In this document: positions 22,407 to 23,438 of the stretch, piece after piece | Layout: each line of letters begins with the position of its first letter | How positions within the stretch are numbered: the first letter of the stretch is position 1 | Source of the DNA: a virus | DNA: 23,438 nt | Virus record (IMG/VR): IMGVR_UViG_3300032284_003122 | Span: 1 to 23,438 of that record | Strand: one strand, 5' to 3' | Made by a program: the position numbers and the translations under genes | The notes under the pieces: model-generated | What the model was told of the DNA's origin: nothing | What the model saw: the letters and a program-made list of their open reading frames with translations, nothing else | Databases searched by the model: none

Positions 22407-23438
22407 ATGAGTAAAATATTTCTAATAGGTGACACACATATAGGTCTTGGCTACCCAAACAGTGTTGATAAATGGTTCAAAGTACACCAAGAATACTTTA
22501 GTAAATTTTTAATACCCCTTCTTAAAAAAGAAGTAAAACCAGGTGATATAATAGTTCACTTAGGTGACCTTTTTGATAATAGAAACATTATTCCAATTAA
22601 CTTACTTAATTATGGAATGGATGTTGTAGAAGAGATATCTAAAATTGCTCCTCTTCATATTATTATTGGAAATCACGACTTATGGTCAAAAAGTGCTTCC
22701 GAAATTAACTCAGTAAGACCATTTAGATACATACCAAATGTTAAAGTTTATAACTCTACCGAAGTAATAGAATACAATGGTTTAAAAATACTTATGATGC
22801 CTTTCTTTGAAAAAAGATTAGATCAAATAAAAGCCATAGATGATAATAAAAACTGTGATTATCTATTCTGTCACTCTGATCTAAATGGTTGTAAAATGCA
22901 CCTAACATCAGTTGCTCATAAAAATGCTGATAAAATAGACATAATCGACTTTAAATCATTCAAAAAAGTTAGGTCAGGTCATATACATTTGATTCAATCA
23001 AATAAACAATTCACATTTGTTGGGTCAATTTTCCAAATGGACAGAAACGACACCAGTGACCAAAAGGGTATTTTTGTTATTAACACAGATGATGATACTG
23101 AAGAGTTTTTTCCAAATAATATTTCTCCTGTATTCAGAAAATTCAGAGTTGCTAATGAGGAAGATATTGATAAGTTAGATGAGTTAAGAGATACTAAAGA
23201 TTATATTGATTTGGCTATTTCAAATAACTTATTAATCAACAATAGAAAACTTCGTAGAAAGTTAGAAGTTATGTTAGAGAAAGGTAATTTTGCTTCTGTA
23301 GAATATATTGATGATATTACTAAAGAGTTAGTAGATGGTGAAGAAGTAAATGAATCTAATGAAGTTGAATTTGATGAGAATGGTATGGAAATATCAGTTC
23401 AATTAGAATATGAAGATTATATCAAAGAGTATATTCTA
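22407..23438 (+). CDS. gp47: gp47/SbcD-like metallophosphoesterase, recombination nuclease subunit (partial)
   Basis: The frame opens at ATG 22407 and runs to the window edge (344 codons, stop not seen). The five phosphoesterase blocks are present: G-D-T-H-I-G (8-13), G-D-L-F-D-N-R, G-N-H-D, a C-H-S-D block in place of the usual G-H, and G-H-I-H. They bind two metal ions at the active site. This order and spacing match the SbcD/Mre11 nuclease and T4 gp47, which works with the gp46 ATPase to resect DNA ends for recombination-dependent replication. A gp46-like gene would be expected further downstream outside the window. The C-terminal part is acidic and helical. The family is clear; the pairing partner is inferred. 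Confidence 0.9.
   Translation, partial: MSKIFLIGDTHIGLGYPNSVDKWFKVHQEYFSKFLIPLLKKEVKPGDIIVHLGDLFDNRNIIPINLLNYGMDVVEEISKIAPLHIIIGNHDLWSKSASEINSVRPFRYIPNVKVYNSTEVIEYNGLKILMMPFFEKRLDQIKAIDDNKNCDYLFCHSDLNGCKMHLTSVAHKNADKIDIIDFKSFKKVRSGHIHLIQSNKQFTFVGSIFQMDRNDTSDQKGIFVINTDDDTEEFFPNNISPVFRKFRVANEEDIDKLDELRDTKDYIDLAISNNLLINNRKLRRKLEVMLEKGNFASVEYIDDITKELVDGEEVNESNEVEFDENGMEISVQLEYEDYIKEYIL

Noticed and set aside
1-23438. tRNA genes, rRNA, insertion sequences, origin
   Set aside because: No cloverleaf-like sequences, transposase genes or clear origin repeats were noticed by eye; a dedicated scan was not possible.

Overview
This window looks like part of the genome of a large, strongly AT-rich, T4-like contractile-tailed phage (myovirus) that infects a member of the Bacteroidota. 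The phage assignment rests on a terminase large subunit with intact ATPase and nuclease motifs, a tail sheath protein, a tail tube protein, a gp26-like baseplate hub protein and a gp47/SbcD-like nuclease subunit. The Bacteroidota assignment is an inference. It rests on a ClpS of the Bacteroidota type, a C-terminal tail like the one on Bacteroidota rhomboid proteins, a TAnnTTTG-type promoter box and the general lack of Shine-Dalgarno sequences.

Layout. Positions 1-4240 hold small accessory genes on both strands: a ParB/sulfiredoxin-like protein (partial), an amidoligase gene cut by an in-frame TAA, a small acidic protein, an isochorismatase-like hydrolase, an HNH homing endonuclease and a Gln/Ala/Pro/Glu-rich protein. 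Positions 4297-5225 hold two membrane-anchored coiled-coil proteins that could form a spanin-type lysis pair. Positions 5327-6148 are a two-gene operon for a HAD phosphatase of the RNA-repair type and ClpS. Positions 6178-9005 are the terminase large subunit and, divergent from it, a probable small subunit. Positions 9006-11639 are minus-strand genes, mostly unknown, one of them HAD-like. Positions 11718-15160 hold a 960-residue charged protein followed by a coiled-coil protein. Positions 15222-21091 are the tail module: a double-length sheath, the gp26-like protein with an overlapping small ORF, and the tail tube on the other strand. Positions 21205-22337 are a probable homing-endonuclease insertion (a zinc-finger/DUF723-like protein and a LAGLIDADG enzyme). 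The window ends inside the gp47-like gene.

Main observation. Several otherwise unrelated proteins begin with the same short element, roughly M-K-x-[IL]-K-x-[FY]-x-x-[FY], followed by an acidic site of the form [LIF]-x-E. It resembles the N-terminal capsid-targeting sequence of T4 internal proteins (MKTYQEFI...) and the [L/I]-x-E cleavage site of the T4 prohead protease. Two copies of the same kind of site also lie inside the 960-residue protein. I infer that this phage packs a set of proteins into its head, including enzymes (amidoligase, isochorismatase-like, ParB-like), and that the 960-residue protein may be a processed polyprotein.

Transcription. An AATATATA-like box lies about 18-36 bases upstream of most genes that lead a transcription unit and is missing in front of genes inside operons. 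It is probably the phage promoter element. Strong hairpin terminators close most units. No tRNA, CRISPR array or insertion sequence was seen, and no stretch longer than 300 bases lacks a gene.
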